Under the pieces are notes generated by a model. It made no database searches. It was not told the DNA's origin and was given only the letters and a program-made list of their open reading frames with translations. A DNA stretch of 64,000 nucleotides from Agaribacillus aureus (GTDB taxonomy: Bacteria; Bacteroidota; Bacteroidia; Cytophagales; Cyclobacteriaceae). Both the position numbers and the translations under genes were made by a program. The DNA is taken from contig JAUJEB010000001.1 in the NCBI GenBank assembly GCA_030442055.1, positions 2,666,001 through 2,730,000 on the forward strand. Direction: 5' to 3'. This document shows, one piece after another, positions 25,062-33,703 of this stretch; the stretch's first letter is position 1; the number at the start of each line of letters is the position of its first letter.

Positions 25062-25574
25062 ATGGAAACCCTGAACAACAATCCAAATAATACTGAAACA
25101 CTGCATTCAATCCTTGAAGGGGCGCTGGAGGGAAAGCGGGCTCACCTTAGCCCTCAAAATGCTTTGGAAGGCCTTAAACTTGATATTACCGGTCGTAAAA
25201 TCCTGAATACACCTTATACCATATGGCAACTACTCAAACACATCAACTATTGGCAGGACAAATTCCTGGCCAGAATCCAGGGTATGGAAGTTGAAGGGGA
25301 TGCCAGTTGGGTAGAGGGCTGGGAAGATAATCTCAATGCAGAAAGTCAGGAGGATTTGGACAGGGAAGTGGAGAAATTGCTGAAGGGCATCAATTCGGCG
25401 GTCGCTATCATGAGAACAGATGGTGATCTTATACGCGATAAAACCTATTATTCCTCAAAATACGATGTGATACAATCTATGGCTTCACATTTATCGTATC
25501 ACCTGGCGGAGGTTATCCTGCTTCGACGCATATTTGGTGCCTGGCCACCGCCTTCGGGGGGATTTGTGTGGTGA
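25062..25574 (+). CDS. DinB-superfamily protein
   Basis: A 170-aa four-helix-bundle protein of the DinB/YfiT group. Three candidate metal-binding histidines are visible: the His in LLKHINYWQDKF (about residue 59), and the two in ASHLSYHLAEVILLRR near the C-terminus. Family members include bacillithiol- or mycothiol-dependent S-transferases. The presence of bshA in this window makes a bacillithiol transferase role plausible but unproven. It lies 97 bp after the cytochrome c gene; co-transcription is uncertain. Confidence 0.8.
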   Translation: METLNNNPNNTETLHSILEGALEGKRAHLSPQNALEGLKLDITGRKILNTPYTIWQLLKHINYWQDKFLARIQGMEVEGDASWVEGWEDNLNAESQEDLDREVEKLLKGINSAVAIMRTDGDLIRDKTYYSSKYDVIQSMASHLSYHLAEVILLRRIFGAWPPPSGGFVW

Positions 25575-25613
25575 TAGTCTGAATTAGATTAGGGGGCCGA
25601 ACTGTCTGGCGTT

Positions 25614-25635
25614 GTGCTTGCTTGAAAGCAAGCGC
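25614..25635. other. Hairpin between convergent dinB-like gene and panB
   Basis: GTGCTTGC (25614-25621) pairs with GCAAGCGC (25628-25635) with one G-U pair and a 6-base loop. No U-tract follows on either strand, so it may be a barrier or RNA-processing site rather than an efficient terminator. Confidence 0.4.
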
Positions 25636-25644
25636 TACGCGATG

Positions 25645-26466
25645 TTATTTGTATGATTCTTTTTCGTTGGGAAAATCGCTGGCTTTGACGTCCCTGATAT
25701 AATTGGTAACGGCTCCCGATATGACGGCATTTAAATCGGCGTATTGCCGCAAAAACCGGGGTTTAAACTCGTGCGTAATACCCAACATATCGTGGACTAC
25801 CAATACCTGACCATCCACATCGGGACCGGCACCAATACCAATAATCGGGATGGCCACTTCCTTTGCCACCTTCCTGGCAAGGCTGGCAGGAATTTTTTCC
25901 AATACTATGGAAAAGCACCCGTAGGATTCCAGCAGTTTGGCGTCTTTGATCAGTTTTTCCGCTTCCGCCTCTTCCTTGGCCCTGACAGTATAGGTACCAA
26001 ACTTAAATATTGATTGCGGTGTGAGGCCAAGGTGCCCCATTACCGGCACGCCGGCACTTAAAATCCTGGTGACTGAATCTTTTATTTCCTCACCACCCTC
26101 CATCTTAATAGCATGAGCGCCGGCTTCTTTCATGATTCTGATCGCCGATCTCAGCGCCTCCGAAGAGTTGCCCTGGTAGGATCCGAATGGTATATCTACC
26201 ACCACCAATGCCCTGTCTACCGCCTTCACTACCGACGTGGCATGATAGATCATCTGATCCAGGGTTATCGGCAAAGTCGTTTCATGGCCAGCCATTACAT
26301 TAGAGGCCGAATCACCTACTAAAATGACATCAATGCCTGCCTTGTCAACAATGCCTGCCATCGAATAGTCATAGGCGGTTAACATAGATATTTTTTCCCC
26401 TCTTACTTTCATCTCCTGAAGCTGATGGGTAGTGATTTTTTTTATCTCCGATTTATGTATGGACAT
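25645..26466 (-). CDS. panB: Ketopantoate hydroxymethyltransferase
   Basis: Makes ketopantoate from 2-ketoisovalerate and methylene-THF, the first committed step to pantothenate and CoA. The order of motifs is normal: the metal-binding Asp in [19 protein letters not shown] (about 51-69), [10 protein letters not shown] (about 93-102), KMEGGEE (about 121-127) and [20 protein letters not shown] (about 206-225). At 273 aa it is full length. Its substrate is the valine precursor made by the ilv genes elsewhere in this window, though the loci are far apart. The nearest same-strand neighbour is the PRTase gene 55 bp upstream. Confidence 0.95.
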   Translation of the reverse strand: MSIHKSEIKKITTHQLQEMKVRGEKISMLTAYDYSMAGIVDKAGIDVILVGDSASNVMAGHETTLPITLDQMIYHATSVVKAVDRALVVVDIPFGSYQGNSSEALRSAIRIMKEAGAHAIKMEGGEEIKDSVTRILSAGVPVMGHLGLTPQSIFKFGTYTVRAKEEAEAEKLIKDAKLLESYGCFSIVLEKIPASLARKVAKEVAIPIIGIGAGPDVDGQVLVVHDMLGITHEFKPRFLRQYADLNAVISGAVTNYIRDVKASDFPNEKESYK

Positions 26467-26521
26467 TTATTCAGGTTTTTTGCTTATTAGGTTTTTAGAA
26501 TATAGCTTGTAAAGGCTACCG

Positions 26522-27031
26522 TCAGTCAACCAAAAAAACACCTTTGGAATCAGCTGTTAAAATGACCTGAACATGCTCTGTAAGGGTGGTACTCAACTCA
26601 TAGCCGGTGTAAGATGCAGAAATAGGGAAAAGGCTATGTTTCCGGTTAACCAAAACAGCAGTTTCAATTTTTTTCATCCCTTGATTCAAGAATGATTTGA
26701 GGCTATAAGCCAACGTTTTGCCTGTATTTAGAACGTCATCGGCCAATATGAGGCATTTCCCGCGTATGGCGGGCTTTTCTGTATCTAGTACGACCTCACT
26801 ATGCTCAGGGTCACTTTTGTTAATGCCAACTTGTATCAGATGCACTTTTAGCGTAGAAATAGACTGAATTTCCCGGCTTAGAAGCTGGGCAAAAATGTAT
26901 CCCTGGTCATGAATGCCGGCAATCCAAATCTGTTTTTCGGAGAAGTTATTTTCATATATCTCAAAAGCTATTCTCCTTATTTTTTGCAAAACCTGCTTTT
27001 CTGTCAGGATTAACCGTCCTTCATTAACCAT
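26522..27031 (-). CDS. PyrR-like phosphoribosyltransferase
   Basis: A type I PRTase of 169 aa. The PRPP-binding loop CLILADDVLNTGKTLAYSL is at about 93-111, with the two acidic residues DD, and the flexible loop precedes it. Relatives include PyrR (attenuation regulator of pyrimidine genes) and hypoxanthine-type PRTases. No pyrimidine operon is near, and the length is close to PyrR. I can support a PRTase but not a specific base. It is upstream of panB on the same strand. Confidence 0.8.
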   Translation of the reverse strand: MVNEGRLILTEKQVLQKIRRIAFEIYENNFSEKQIWIAGIHDQGYIFAQLLSREIQSISTLKVHLIQVGINKSDPEHSEVVLDTEKPAIRGKCLILADDVLNTGKTLAYSLKSFLNQGMKKIETAVLVNRKHSLFPISASYTGYELSTTLTEHVQVILTADSKGVFLVD

Positions 27032-27053
27032 ATTTAAACAAGTGTTTATTTGG

Positions 27054-27061
27054 CAAATATA
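27054..27061 (-). promoter_or_regulatory. Bacteroidota -7 promoter element upstream of PRTase
   Basis: On the minus strand the sequence reads TATATTTG, an exact TAnnTTTG match, 22 bp before the start codon of the PRTase gene. No -33 TTTG is obvious. Confidence 0.45.
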
Positions 27062-27179
27062 AAATAAATTGGGAGAAATTAAGGGGGTAAAAATGAATTT
27101 GCCGGCGGGGGAAACACCTTAATTATCCGGCAAATAACCGGATAAAGTCAGGCAGATCTTTACTTTGACAGTCCGTTAA

Positions 27180-27228
27180 AAATAGTGGCCAAGGCCATGA
27201 AAAAACCTCTAACCTTTTACCTTGGCCA
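27180..27228 (-). terminator. Terminator after aspartyl protease gene
   Basis: Minus strand: perfect 9-bp stem TGGCCAAGG / CCTTGGCCA (plus-strand 27185-27193 and 27220-27228) with a 26-base loop, followed by CTATTTTT. It lies 4 bp downstream of the stop codon. The loop is long. Confidence 0.6.
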
Positions 27229-27232
27229 GTCA

Positions 27233-28198
27233 TTACAAACTCACAACGACCCTGTTAGTAGAAGGATGTTGTCTTTTGATGTAAAAATGGGAACGGGCGT
27301 AATCAAACACAATGGCATAAGCCAAAAACATACCCCCACCTAAACTTCCGATTCTTTCGTTGGCACGGTTGTTTTCCATAAAATCAGAACTTGAAACCAT
27401 CAACGCCGGTATATTTTTCATCTTAAAAGACTTAATTTCAAACTCCTCCAGATTCACAATCGAACCGCTGATTTTGCCGGACAACCCCACTGCTACCGTT
27501 TTGTTTTTGGCAAGATGCTCTTCTGACTTGTGATGACCTCCTAATAGCATGGTAGTACTTGAGCCGGTATCCAACATCAACCGGACACAATCTTTATCTT
27601 TACCATCTAGTTTTAGGGCGGCATATATGTGAGGCTTGGTGTCCTGTATCAGCAGCGGCATTTGTTCATAGACATCTTCAAAATCAAAATATCCATGCTC
27701 GCAGAAACTTATCATCTTATTGTAATAATCGATTTCTACCACAAACCTGGCAAATAATTCATAGCCTATAATGCCATGTATGCCTAAGTTTTTGAATGAT
27801 TTTTTTATGCCCTGATTTTCACCAAGAATCAATAAGGAAAGTCCATCCCCTTCTATATTGCCTATATTAATAGTAATATCCGATGCAATTCGCCCCCTGA
27901 CCAATCCCCCATTCCCCACACCGGCAAACTCAATTTCCCTACCTGGTTTATAGTCCAGGCCCTTCATATACCTTTTGCTGAACACAATGGTAGTACGCAT
28001 ACCAGTATCCAAAATGAAATTGAGCTTTTTCTTCTTGTTAATAGTAACTTCAATAACCGGCAGGCTATTGATCAATTTCATGGGAACTTCGGCAACCTGT
28101 TTGTTATCGATAAAACGGTAAGAATAAGTTTGAGAATGGACGTATAGATTTGGGACAGCCCATAACAGGGCAATGGTGAGTAGTTGAGTTTTTAACAT
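27233..28198 (-). CDS. Exported aspartyl protease with two DTG motifs
   Basis: A 321-aa retropepsin-like protein with an N-terminal signal peptide (MLKTQLLTIALLWAV, cleavage likely after YVHS). Two catalytic-type motifs are present, FILDTG (61-66) and LMLDTG (207-212), each heading a beta-rich half of about 140 residues. The single chain could therefore form the bilobal, two-aspartate active site that retroviral proteases build by dimerising. The second half ends in SLGGGMFLAYAIVFDY. Bacteroidota carry many such proteins, often with uncharacterised substrates in the periplasm. Followed by its own terminator. Confidence 0.8.
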   Translation of the reverse strand: MLKTQLLTIALLWAVPNLYVHSQTYSYRFIDNKQVAEVPMKLINSLPVIEVTINKKKKLNFILDTGMRTTIVFSKRYMKGLDYKPGREIEFAGVGNGGLVRGRIASDITINIGNIEGDGLSLLILGENQGIKKSFKNLGIHGIIGYELFARFVVEIDYYNKMISFCEHGYFDFEDVYEQMPLLIQDTKPHIYAALKLDGKDKDCVRLMLDTGSSTTMLLGGHHKSEEHLAKNKTVAVGLSGKISGSIVNLEEFEIKSFKMKNIPALMVSSSDFMENNRANERIGSLGGGMFLAYAIVFDYARSHFYIKRQHPSTNRVVVSL

Positions 28199-28523
28199 GT
28201 CGTTGAGTTGTTGTTGACCTATTAGGTGTCACGCAGATCCCAACATTTTGTTATCACCTATTATGAGTGTTTTTTAAAACCGGCAAATCTGAACAAAAAA
28301 AACGCCTATTAAGTCCAAAATCGTGGAATGGCAATTTTACTTACCAATGTGTCACGATGTACGAGTGCACAAAAACGCTCAAAACCCGTAATATTCTAAC
28401 GCAAAGTTGGTGATTTTTAAAATATTCGACTAAAAAATAATAGGTTAAAAGAAGAAAAAAAGGACAATTTTGAGGTTGATAAAAGGAAATTTGGTTTAAT
28501 TCCCCCATCAACCGCCTGTCTCT
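28199..28523. other. Intergenic region, no gene
   Basis: A 325-bp spacer on the minus-strand side between terC and the protease gene. The motif CCTATTA occurs three times, at spacings of about 39 and 54 bp, in the part nearest the protease start. No open frame of interest, hairpin with U-tract, or RNA gene was seen. Confidence 0.5.
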
Positions 28524-29285
28524 TTATTGGACCTTTGCCTTAGAATCGGAATATTTTTGTTTTAGATGAACCGGTTTTTCCGTTCCGGATTTCCTTGCTT
28601 TTATATTCAGGAACTCCACACCGAGTGAAAAGAATATGGCAAAATAAACGTAGCCTTTAGGCACATGATAGTGAAAGGCATCCACAATTAATAAAACCCC
28701 AATCATCAATAAAAATGACAATGCCAGCATTTTTACAGTCGGATGAGCATTGATGAAATCACTTATTTTTTTTGCGGCCAGCAACATGATAGCCATGGAA
28801 ACAATCACGGCAGCAATCATAATCTCAATTTCCTTCACCAGGCCTATCGCCGTAAGGATAGAATCGAATGAAAACACAATATCCAGCAAAACAATTTGTA
28901 CAATAGCTGTCCGCATCGTTAGCATTTTGATATTTTTCCCATCCTCCTCATGTCCTTCCAACTTCCCATGAATTTCAACGGTACTTTTATAGATAAGAAA
29001 CAGCCCTCCGAGTAGAAGAATAATATCCCTGCCTGTAACATCGAAATCAGCTACCGTAAAAAGGGCTTCATTCAATCCTATCAACCAGCTAATTGCCAAT
29101 AACAAAGCAATTCTCATCAACAATGCCAGTACCAGACCGATAGTTCTGGCGCGCTCCTGTTGTCCTTCCGGCAACCGGCCGGTAAGGATGGAAATAAAAA
29201 TAATGTTGTCTATACCAAGTACAACTTCCATCATCGTCAACGACAAAAAGCTTACAAGAGCACTTATGGTTAGCAATTCTTCCAT
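28524..29285 (-). CDS. TerC-family integral membrane protein
   Basis: A 253-aa inner-membrane protein with seven predicted helices. The conserved acidic patches are present: MMEVVLGIDNIIFISILTGR (about 18-37) and LLDIVFSFDSILTAIGLVKE (about 132-151), where the two Asp-containing helices carry the family's metal-binding residues. TerC relatives such as Alx and MeeY/MeeF have been linked to manganese export and metallation of exported proteins. The short Lys/Ser-rich tail is cytoplasmic. It stands alone, divergent from the ECF sigma operon. Confidence 0.88.
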   Translation of the reverse strand: MEELLTISALVSFLSLTMMEVVLGIDNIIFISILTGRLPEGQQERARTIGLVLALLMRIALLLAISWLIGLNEALFTVADFDVTGRDIILLLGGLFLIYKSTVEIHGKLEGHEEDGKNIKMLTMRTAIVQIVLLDIVFSFDSILTAIGLVKEIEIMIAAVIVSMAIMLLAAKKISDFINAHPTVKMLALSFLLMIGVLLIVDAFHYHVPKGYVYFAIFFSLGVEFLNIKARKSGTEKPVHLKQKYSDSKAKVQ

Positions 29286-29471
29286 TTAACTTTCGATATG
29301 GGTGGCGTAAATCAAAAACACCCGCAAATTTGATAAAAATGTTTTGAAGAAAAAAAATTAATGATTCCCGAACCCATTTATTTATTTAAATTTTGTAAAA
29401 AAAAACACCGGCGCCTGTAACCATTTCCACAGTGGCAGGTTACCAGATTAAAATCAAAACTGCTAAGGCCT

Positions 29472-30044
29472 TTGGAGTCACTATCAGATAACGCATTGAT
29501 GCTAAAAGTCAAATCCGGCGATTTGGATAAAATGGGATTGTTGTATCAACGGTATCATCAGCAGTTATACGGGTTTTTCTTTAAAATGTGTGGCAATGGT
29601 TCGATAAGCGAGGATATGGTCCAAAATGTATTTTTCAGAATGCTGAAATACAGGTACACCTACAAAGGAGAAGGCAGCTTCAAAACATGGATTTACCACC
29701 TATCCAGGAATGTATTTGCCGATCAGTACAGAAAAAACAAAAGGTTTAACTTTTCCGAAGACATGGCTAAATATGAAACAAACATTGAAAAGGAACAAAA
29801 TCAGGAGGAGCTTCTAATTGAATACCAGGATAGAATTTTGCTCCGGAGAGCCATCGGTCAACTTAGTGAGGAAAAAAGAGAGCTTTTGATATTAAGTAAA
29901 TACCAGGGCCTGAAATATGATGAAATAGCCGACATACTCAATTGTAGCGCCGGCGCTTTGAAAGTAAGACTACATCGCATTATAAAAGAATTGCAGACAT
30001 CATTTAATAAAATGGAAAAGGAGGGTAATTATGGCATTGGATAA
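29472..30044 (+). CDS. ECF-type RNA polymerase sigma factor
   Basis: A 190-aa group IV sigma factor. Region 2 (about 20-90) includes EDMVQNVFFRMLKYR and FKTWIYHLSRNVFADQYRKN, for -10 binding and core interaction. Region 4 (about 130-185) includes LRRAIGQLSEEKRELLILSK and YDEIADILNCSAGALKVRLH, the -35 helix-turn-helix. Homologues normally start SDEELMLKV, which here requires the TTG at 29472 (MESLSDNAL). The first in-frame ATG, at 29499, would drop nine residues. The anti-sigma-like gene overlaps its 3' end by 14 bp, so the pair is translationally coupled. Confidence 0.9.
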   Translation: MESLSDNALMLKVKSGDLDKMGLLYQRYHQQLYGFFFKMCGNGSISEDMVQNVFFRMLKYRYTYKGEGSFKTWIYHLSRNVFADQYRKNKRFNFSEDMAKYETNIEKEQNQEELLIEYQDRILLRRAIGQLSEEKRELLILSKYQGLKYDEIADILNCSAGALKVRLHRIIKELQTSFNKMEKEGNYGIG

Positions 30045-30858
30045 CACAGAAAAAAACGATTACACGCAGCTTCTGATGAGTTTTTTGAAAAATGAGCTTA
30101 CTGATGATGAAAAGTTAGCCCTGCTGAAAGCTGCTCGTGAAAACCAGGAACTCGCCAGGGAATTAATTGAAGTTCAAAATACATGGACACAATTAAACAA
30201 ATACGAAGTACCCGCGCCCGCCGCAAGTATGGATGCGAAATTTCAAAACATGCTGCTGGCTTACAAAACCAGGCCTACGAAATTCTCGGTTGTCAAGACG
30301 CGTCAAAATATTTCTGACTTCTTCAAACACATGTGGCCAACCCATACCGCCGCCAGAACAGCCATGGCTTCGCTGCTGGTGTTAGTTGTTTTTTTTGCAG
30401 GCTATTGGTTCAGTTATCAGAAAAGCCACACGGCGCAAATCACCCGCCAATACGATCAGATCAAGGAACTGCAAACAAACATGATGTTAACCCTGCTGGC
30501 TCAAAAGTCACCAGTAGAACGTTTAAAAGCGGTATCCATCAGTCAGGATTTGAAAGAAATCAATACCAGCGTCATTGAGGCCCTGCTAAATACGCTCAAT
30601 CAGGATGACAACGACAATGTTCGCCTGGCCAGTCTTGAGGCTTTGATTGCCTATGCGGCGGATCCACGGGTGAGAGAGGGTTTAATAATGGCCATCAGCC
30701 ACCAGAAATCACCATTGGTACAAATGGCGCTGGCCGAGACCATGGTGGAATTACAGGAGAAAAGATCGGTAGGTCCCCTAAAGGACCTGCTAAGAAGCGA
30801 AAATACGCCGGAAGAAATTAAAGACAAAATTCAGGAGAGTATTAACATACTTATTTAA
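30031..30858 (+). CDS. Membrane anti-sigma-like protein with HEAT repeats
   Basis: A 275-aa protein coupled to the ECF sigma gene (14-bp overlap, good Shine-Dalgarno GGAGGG, rare in this phylum). The cytoplasmic N-terminus (1-105) would bind sigma. A single membrane helix, AMASLLVLVVFFAGYWFSY, covers 111-129. The exported C-terminus (about 150-275) is made of HEAT-like helix pairs such as DDNDNVRLASLEALIAYAAD and KSPLVQMALAETMVELQE. No cysteine/zinc ZAS motif is present. HEAT repeats as an extracytoplasmic sensor domain are unusual and suggest protein-protein sensing at the envelope. Confidence 0.75.
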   Translation: MALDNTEKNDYTQLLMSFLKNELTDDEKLALLKAARENQELARELIEVQNTWTQLNKYEVPAPAASMDAKFQNMLLAYKTRPTKFSVVKTRQNISDFFKHMWPTHTAARTAMASLLVLVVFFAGYWFSYQKSHTAQITRQYDQIKELQTNMMLTLLAQKSPVERLKAVSISQDLKEINTSVIEALLNTLNQDDNDNVRLASLEALIAYAADPRVREGLIMAISHQKSPLVQMALAETMVELQEKRSVGPLKDLLRSENTPEEIKDKIQESINILI

Positions 30859-30886
30859 AAACAGACTAACTCAAAAACTCAGGAAA

Positions 30887-31777
30887 ATGAAAAATATTTT
30901 TAAACCGATGCTTTTATCGCTGCTTGTCATTATTCCCATGACCGGTAACGAAGTTTTTTCTCAAACAGAAAAAACCCAAATCACCAAAAGCTACCAGTTT
31001 TCTACTGAGGCCAAAACCAAAGTATTTTACCTGGCCAATCTAAATGGGAGTGTTAATATTCATGGACATGATGCAAAGGAAATAATACTCAAGGCCGAAA
31101 AAACTATTACCGCCAAAACCAAAGAAGCCTTTGAAATGGGCAAATCTTTACTGGTAGGTCATTTGCAAAGAGGAGACAGTATCATTATCTATATCGAGGG
31201 AGCCTGTCCTACATTTCAATACAAAAAAGCCAGGAACTTAGGCGGGCATCGCGCGTGGCGCTATGACTGGGATGACTGTCATGACAACGATCCTCAATTT
31301 CAATTTGACTTTGACGTTGCTGTCCCCTCCGACGCACAGGTGGTTGTTTCTACCGTAAACAAGGGCGATGTCAACGTGGATAAAATCGAACAAGCCATTT
31401 TCGCTAATAACATTAATGGTTCAATTACTTTAAACAATATCATCGGACAGGTTCGCGCTCATACCATCAATGGGCATGTTAACCTTCACTACCTCAAAAA
31501 TCCTGAAAAATCTTCTCGTTTTTATTCACTCAACGGTAACATCAATGCCCACTACATAAAAAACCTGTCTGCCGATTTAAGTTTTAAAAGTTTCAACGGG
31601 GAGCTCTTTACAAATATCAAAGAGTGGGAACACCGGCCGGTGATGGTACGAAATACGAAAGGTCCAAATGGCACCACTTACAAAGTGGGAGATACGTCGG
31701 AAATAAAAATAAGAGGTGGTGGTGTACAGCTGGATTTTGAAACTTTTAATGGCAATGTATATATCAAAGAACAATAA
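30887..31777 (+). CDS. Exported DUF4097-type repeat protein, first of two
   Basis: A 296-aa exported protein. The signal peptide MKNIFKPMLLSLLVIIPMTG ends near SQT. The rest is a beta-helix-like repeat array of the DUF4097/adhesin-head type, with recurring turns of the form N-G-x-(I/V), for example NINGSITLNNI, TINGHVNLHYL, SLNGNINAHYI and SFNGELFTNI. Such parallel beta-solenoids are thought to sit on the cell surface or in the periplasm. The central acidic/Trp patch HRAWRYDWDDCHDND (about 123-137) is not repeated in the paralogue and could bind metal. Third gene of the ECF operon. Confidence 0.75.
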   Translation: MKNIFKPMLLSLLVIIPMTGNEVFSQTEKTQITKSYQFSTEAKTKVFYLANLNGSVNIHGHDAKEIILKAEKTITAKTKEAFEMGKSLLVGHLQRGDSIIIYIEGACPTFQYKKARNLGGHRAWRYDWDDCHDNDPQFQFDFDVAVPSDAQVVVSTVNKGDVNVDKIEQAIFANNINGSITLNNIIGQVRAHTINGHVNLHYLKNPEKSSRFYSLNGNINAHYIKNLSADLSFKSFNGELFTNIKEWEHRPVMVRNTKGPNGTTYKVGDTSEIKIRGGGVQLDFETFNGNVYIKEQ

Positions 31778-31819
31778 ATACCCCAAAGGTCAACTCAAAT
31801 ATTAATTAAAAACTCAATC

Positions 31820-32635
31820 ATGAAAAAAGTAAAAGATTTTATGCTAACCTTGTTTTTCCTCACAGGCGCCATTGGCACTTTTGCGCAGGAAGATGGGAAA
31901 CTGGAAATTCCACTAAGCGAGCCCGGTAAAAGGGGAACGCTTAAGGTAAATCTTATGAGTGGTTCGATCAAGATAACCGGATATAACGGCCAAACCGTTG
32001 TGATTAATTATAAGTCTAAGGAAAAATCTATCTCCAAAAGTGGCAGACAGGATGGCCTGGTCAGGATCCCGGCAAATACCATCAATCTGGAAGGCAGTGA
32101 ACATGATAATACGGTCATTGTAAAATCCAACTCCTTCAGCAGGGGTGTTAATTTGGAGATTGAAGTTCCCCGGGATTTCGATATCAATGCCAAAACCCAT
32201 AACGACGGCGATATCGTCGTCGATAATATTGTTGGCGAAGTAGTCACTACCAACCATAATGGCGATATAACCCTTGGAAACATTTCGGGGTTAGCCCTGG
32301 CAAATACGTTCAATGGAGATATTAAGATTGCCTATAACCAGGTAACTGCAGGGATTCCTATGTCCTATAATACTTACAATGGGAAGGTGGACCTTACCCT
32401 ACCGCAAGGGACCAAGGCAAACTTCAAAATGAAAAGTGCCATGGGAGAAATCTTTTCGGGATTTGATATGCAGTTGGAGCCCTCCAGGCCGGAAACAAGT
32501 ACCGACAATAAGTCGGGGGTCTACAAAGTGAAAATCAATGAATGGGTAAGGGGGAAAATTAACGGTGGCGGACCGGAGATTACCATCAAGACCTATAATG
32601 GCGATGTTTACATCAGGAAAGCAGGAGGAAACTGA
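31820..32635 (+). CDS. Exported DUF4097-type repeat protein, second of two
   Basis: A 271-aa paralogue of the preceding protein. Signal peptide MKKVKDFMLTLFFLTGAIG with cleavage after TFA. The same solenoid pattern follows, NGQTVVINY, HNDGDIVVDNI, NHNGDITLGNI, TFNGDIKIAY and TYNGKVDLTL, with a C-terminal EITIKTYNGDVYIRK cap like that of its neighbour. It lacks the Trp/Asp-rich insertion. The operon order sigma, anti-sigma, two solenoid proteins suggests these are the envelope output or ligand of the system. The 3' end faces the TPR lipoprotein gene with a hairpin between. Confidence 0.75.
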   Translation: MKKVKDFMLTLFFLTGAIGTFAQEDGKLEIPLSEPGKRGTLKVNLMSGSIKITGYNGQTVVINYKSKEKSISKSGRQDGLVRIPANTINLEGSEHDNTVIVKSNSFSRGVNLEIEVPRDFDINAKTHNDGDIVVDNIVGEVVTTNHNGDITLGNISGLALANTFNGDIKIAYNQVTAGIPMSYNTYNGKVDLTLPQGTKANFKMKSAMGEIFSGFDMQLEPSRPETSTDNKSGVYKVKINEWVRGKINGGGPEITIKTYNGDVYIRKAGGN

Positions 32636-32641
32636 AATGGT

Positions 32642-32680
32642 ACTGGTTATTGGTTACAAACAGCATAACCGGTAACCAGT
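32642..32680. terminator. Strong convergent hairpin between DUF4097 and TPR genes
   Basis: A 15-bp stem, 32642-32656 with 32666-32680, contains two G-U pairs and a 9-base loop, and lies between two genes transcribed toward each other. The plus-strand tail (CAACCTC) has no U-tract, nor does the minus strand. It probably blocks or stabilises 3' ends in both directions. Confidence 0.5.
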
Positions 32681-32685
32681 CAACC

Positions 32686-33672
32686 TCAATCTGCAGCTTC
32701 CGCAGCCAATACGGCCTCCGCGGCCATAAAATCAAAGGATGACCACGCCTCACCATCAATAACCTGCCTGAAAACCTCCATTGCCATGCTCTTATCACCA
32801 TTCATCAAATACCAATGGCCCAACCCATAACCCTCGGCGGCAGTGGCTTGCTTTATGTCTTCCCCGGCACTTCCAAACCAGGTAGTTAGTGAATCGGCAG
32901 ACAACAATCCTTTATATACCATTAACCTTTTATAATAGGTATCATTTTCGACGATTTGCATATCCTGATAAACAATTTTCAGGAGCTGATTCGCTTTTTC
33001 CCGCTCTTTGAGATATTGGTAAGTCATGTATAGCCAGTTAACGGTGGCAATTACCCAATCATCACTATTTGCATATCTCAGGCAAGTTTCATAGCTATGT
33101 TTTGCTTTTTGATAGTCGCCCTGTAGATAATAAGCTACCCCCAAATGATACTGGATATTAAAATGATTGTTGCCAAGAGGCCTATCTATACGATTGGGCA
33201 AACCGTCCGCCCCTGCCGGAAATGAGCTGTTTTCAGCCAGCTTCGCTGCTTTCGCCAAATCAGCTACGGCCAGATCAAATTTTCTGACAACAATAAACTG
33301 ATACCCACGACGGCGCAACAATTGAATAGATTCCGGAAAGAAACTCAATCCTGTCGAATAGACATTGATGGCTGCATAAAATTTGTGGAAGTAAGCCAAT
33401 CGCTGCCCATACCTGATAACGTTTTCTTCATTCGCCGGTTCTTGGTCAAAGTAGGTCTTTGCCATCCTAAGTAACGAATCGCCTGTTGCAGCTTCAGCCT
33501 CGGGTAAATCAGGAGGCGTCAATTCCTTACCTAAAAGTGAAACCACCGCTTGCTGTTCATCAAATTTTTCAGGTAAAGCTGTTTCCGGTAGCTTTTCTTT
33601 TATTGATTGCTGACAGGATGAAAACACAATCAACAATAAACTGGCAGCGATACTGATAAACCTATGATCCAT
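32686..33672 (-). CDS. TPR-repeat lipoprotein
   Basis: A 328-aa lipoprotein with signal peptide MDHRFISIAASLLLIVFSSC and lipidated Cys20. The body consists of tetratricopeptide-type helix pairs, for example YHLGVAYYLQGDYQKAKHSY and VNWLYMTYQYLKEREKANQL, giving a protein-interaction scaffold in the periplasm or outer membrane. No catalytic motif. It is last in a minus-strand group after rnr (31-bp gap) and the exonuclease. It may assist an outer-membrane assembly or nutrient-import machine, but the partner is unknown. Confidence 0.82.
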   Translation of the reverse strand: MDHRFISIAASLLLIVFSSCQQSIKEKLPETALPEKFDEQQAVVSLLGKELTPPDLPEAEAATGDSLLRMAKTYFDQEPANEENVIRYGQRLAYFHKFYAAINVYSTGLSFFPESIQLLRRRGYQFIVVRKFDLAVADLAKAAKLAENSSFPAGADGLPNRIDRPLGNNHFNIQYHLGVAYYLQGDYQKAKHSYETCLRYANSDDWVIATVNWLYMTYQYLKEREKANQLLKIVYQDMQIVENDTYYKRLMVYKGLLSADSLTTWFGSAGEDIKQATAAEGYGLGHWYLMNGDKSMAMEVFRQVIDGEAWSSFDFMAAEAVLAAEAAD

Positions 33673-33703
33673 GCTCGATGAAAGTTAAGATTGATTTATG
33701 TCA

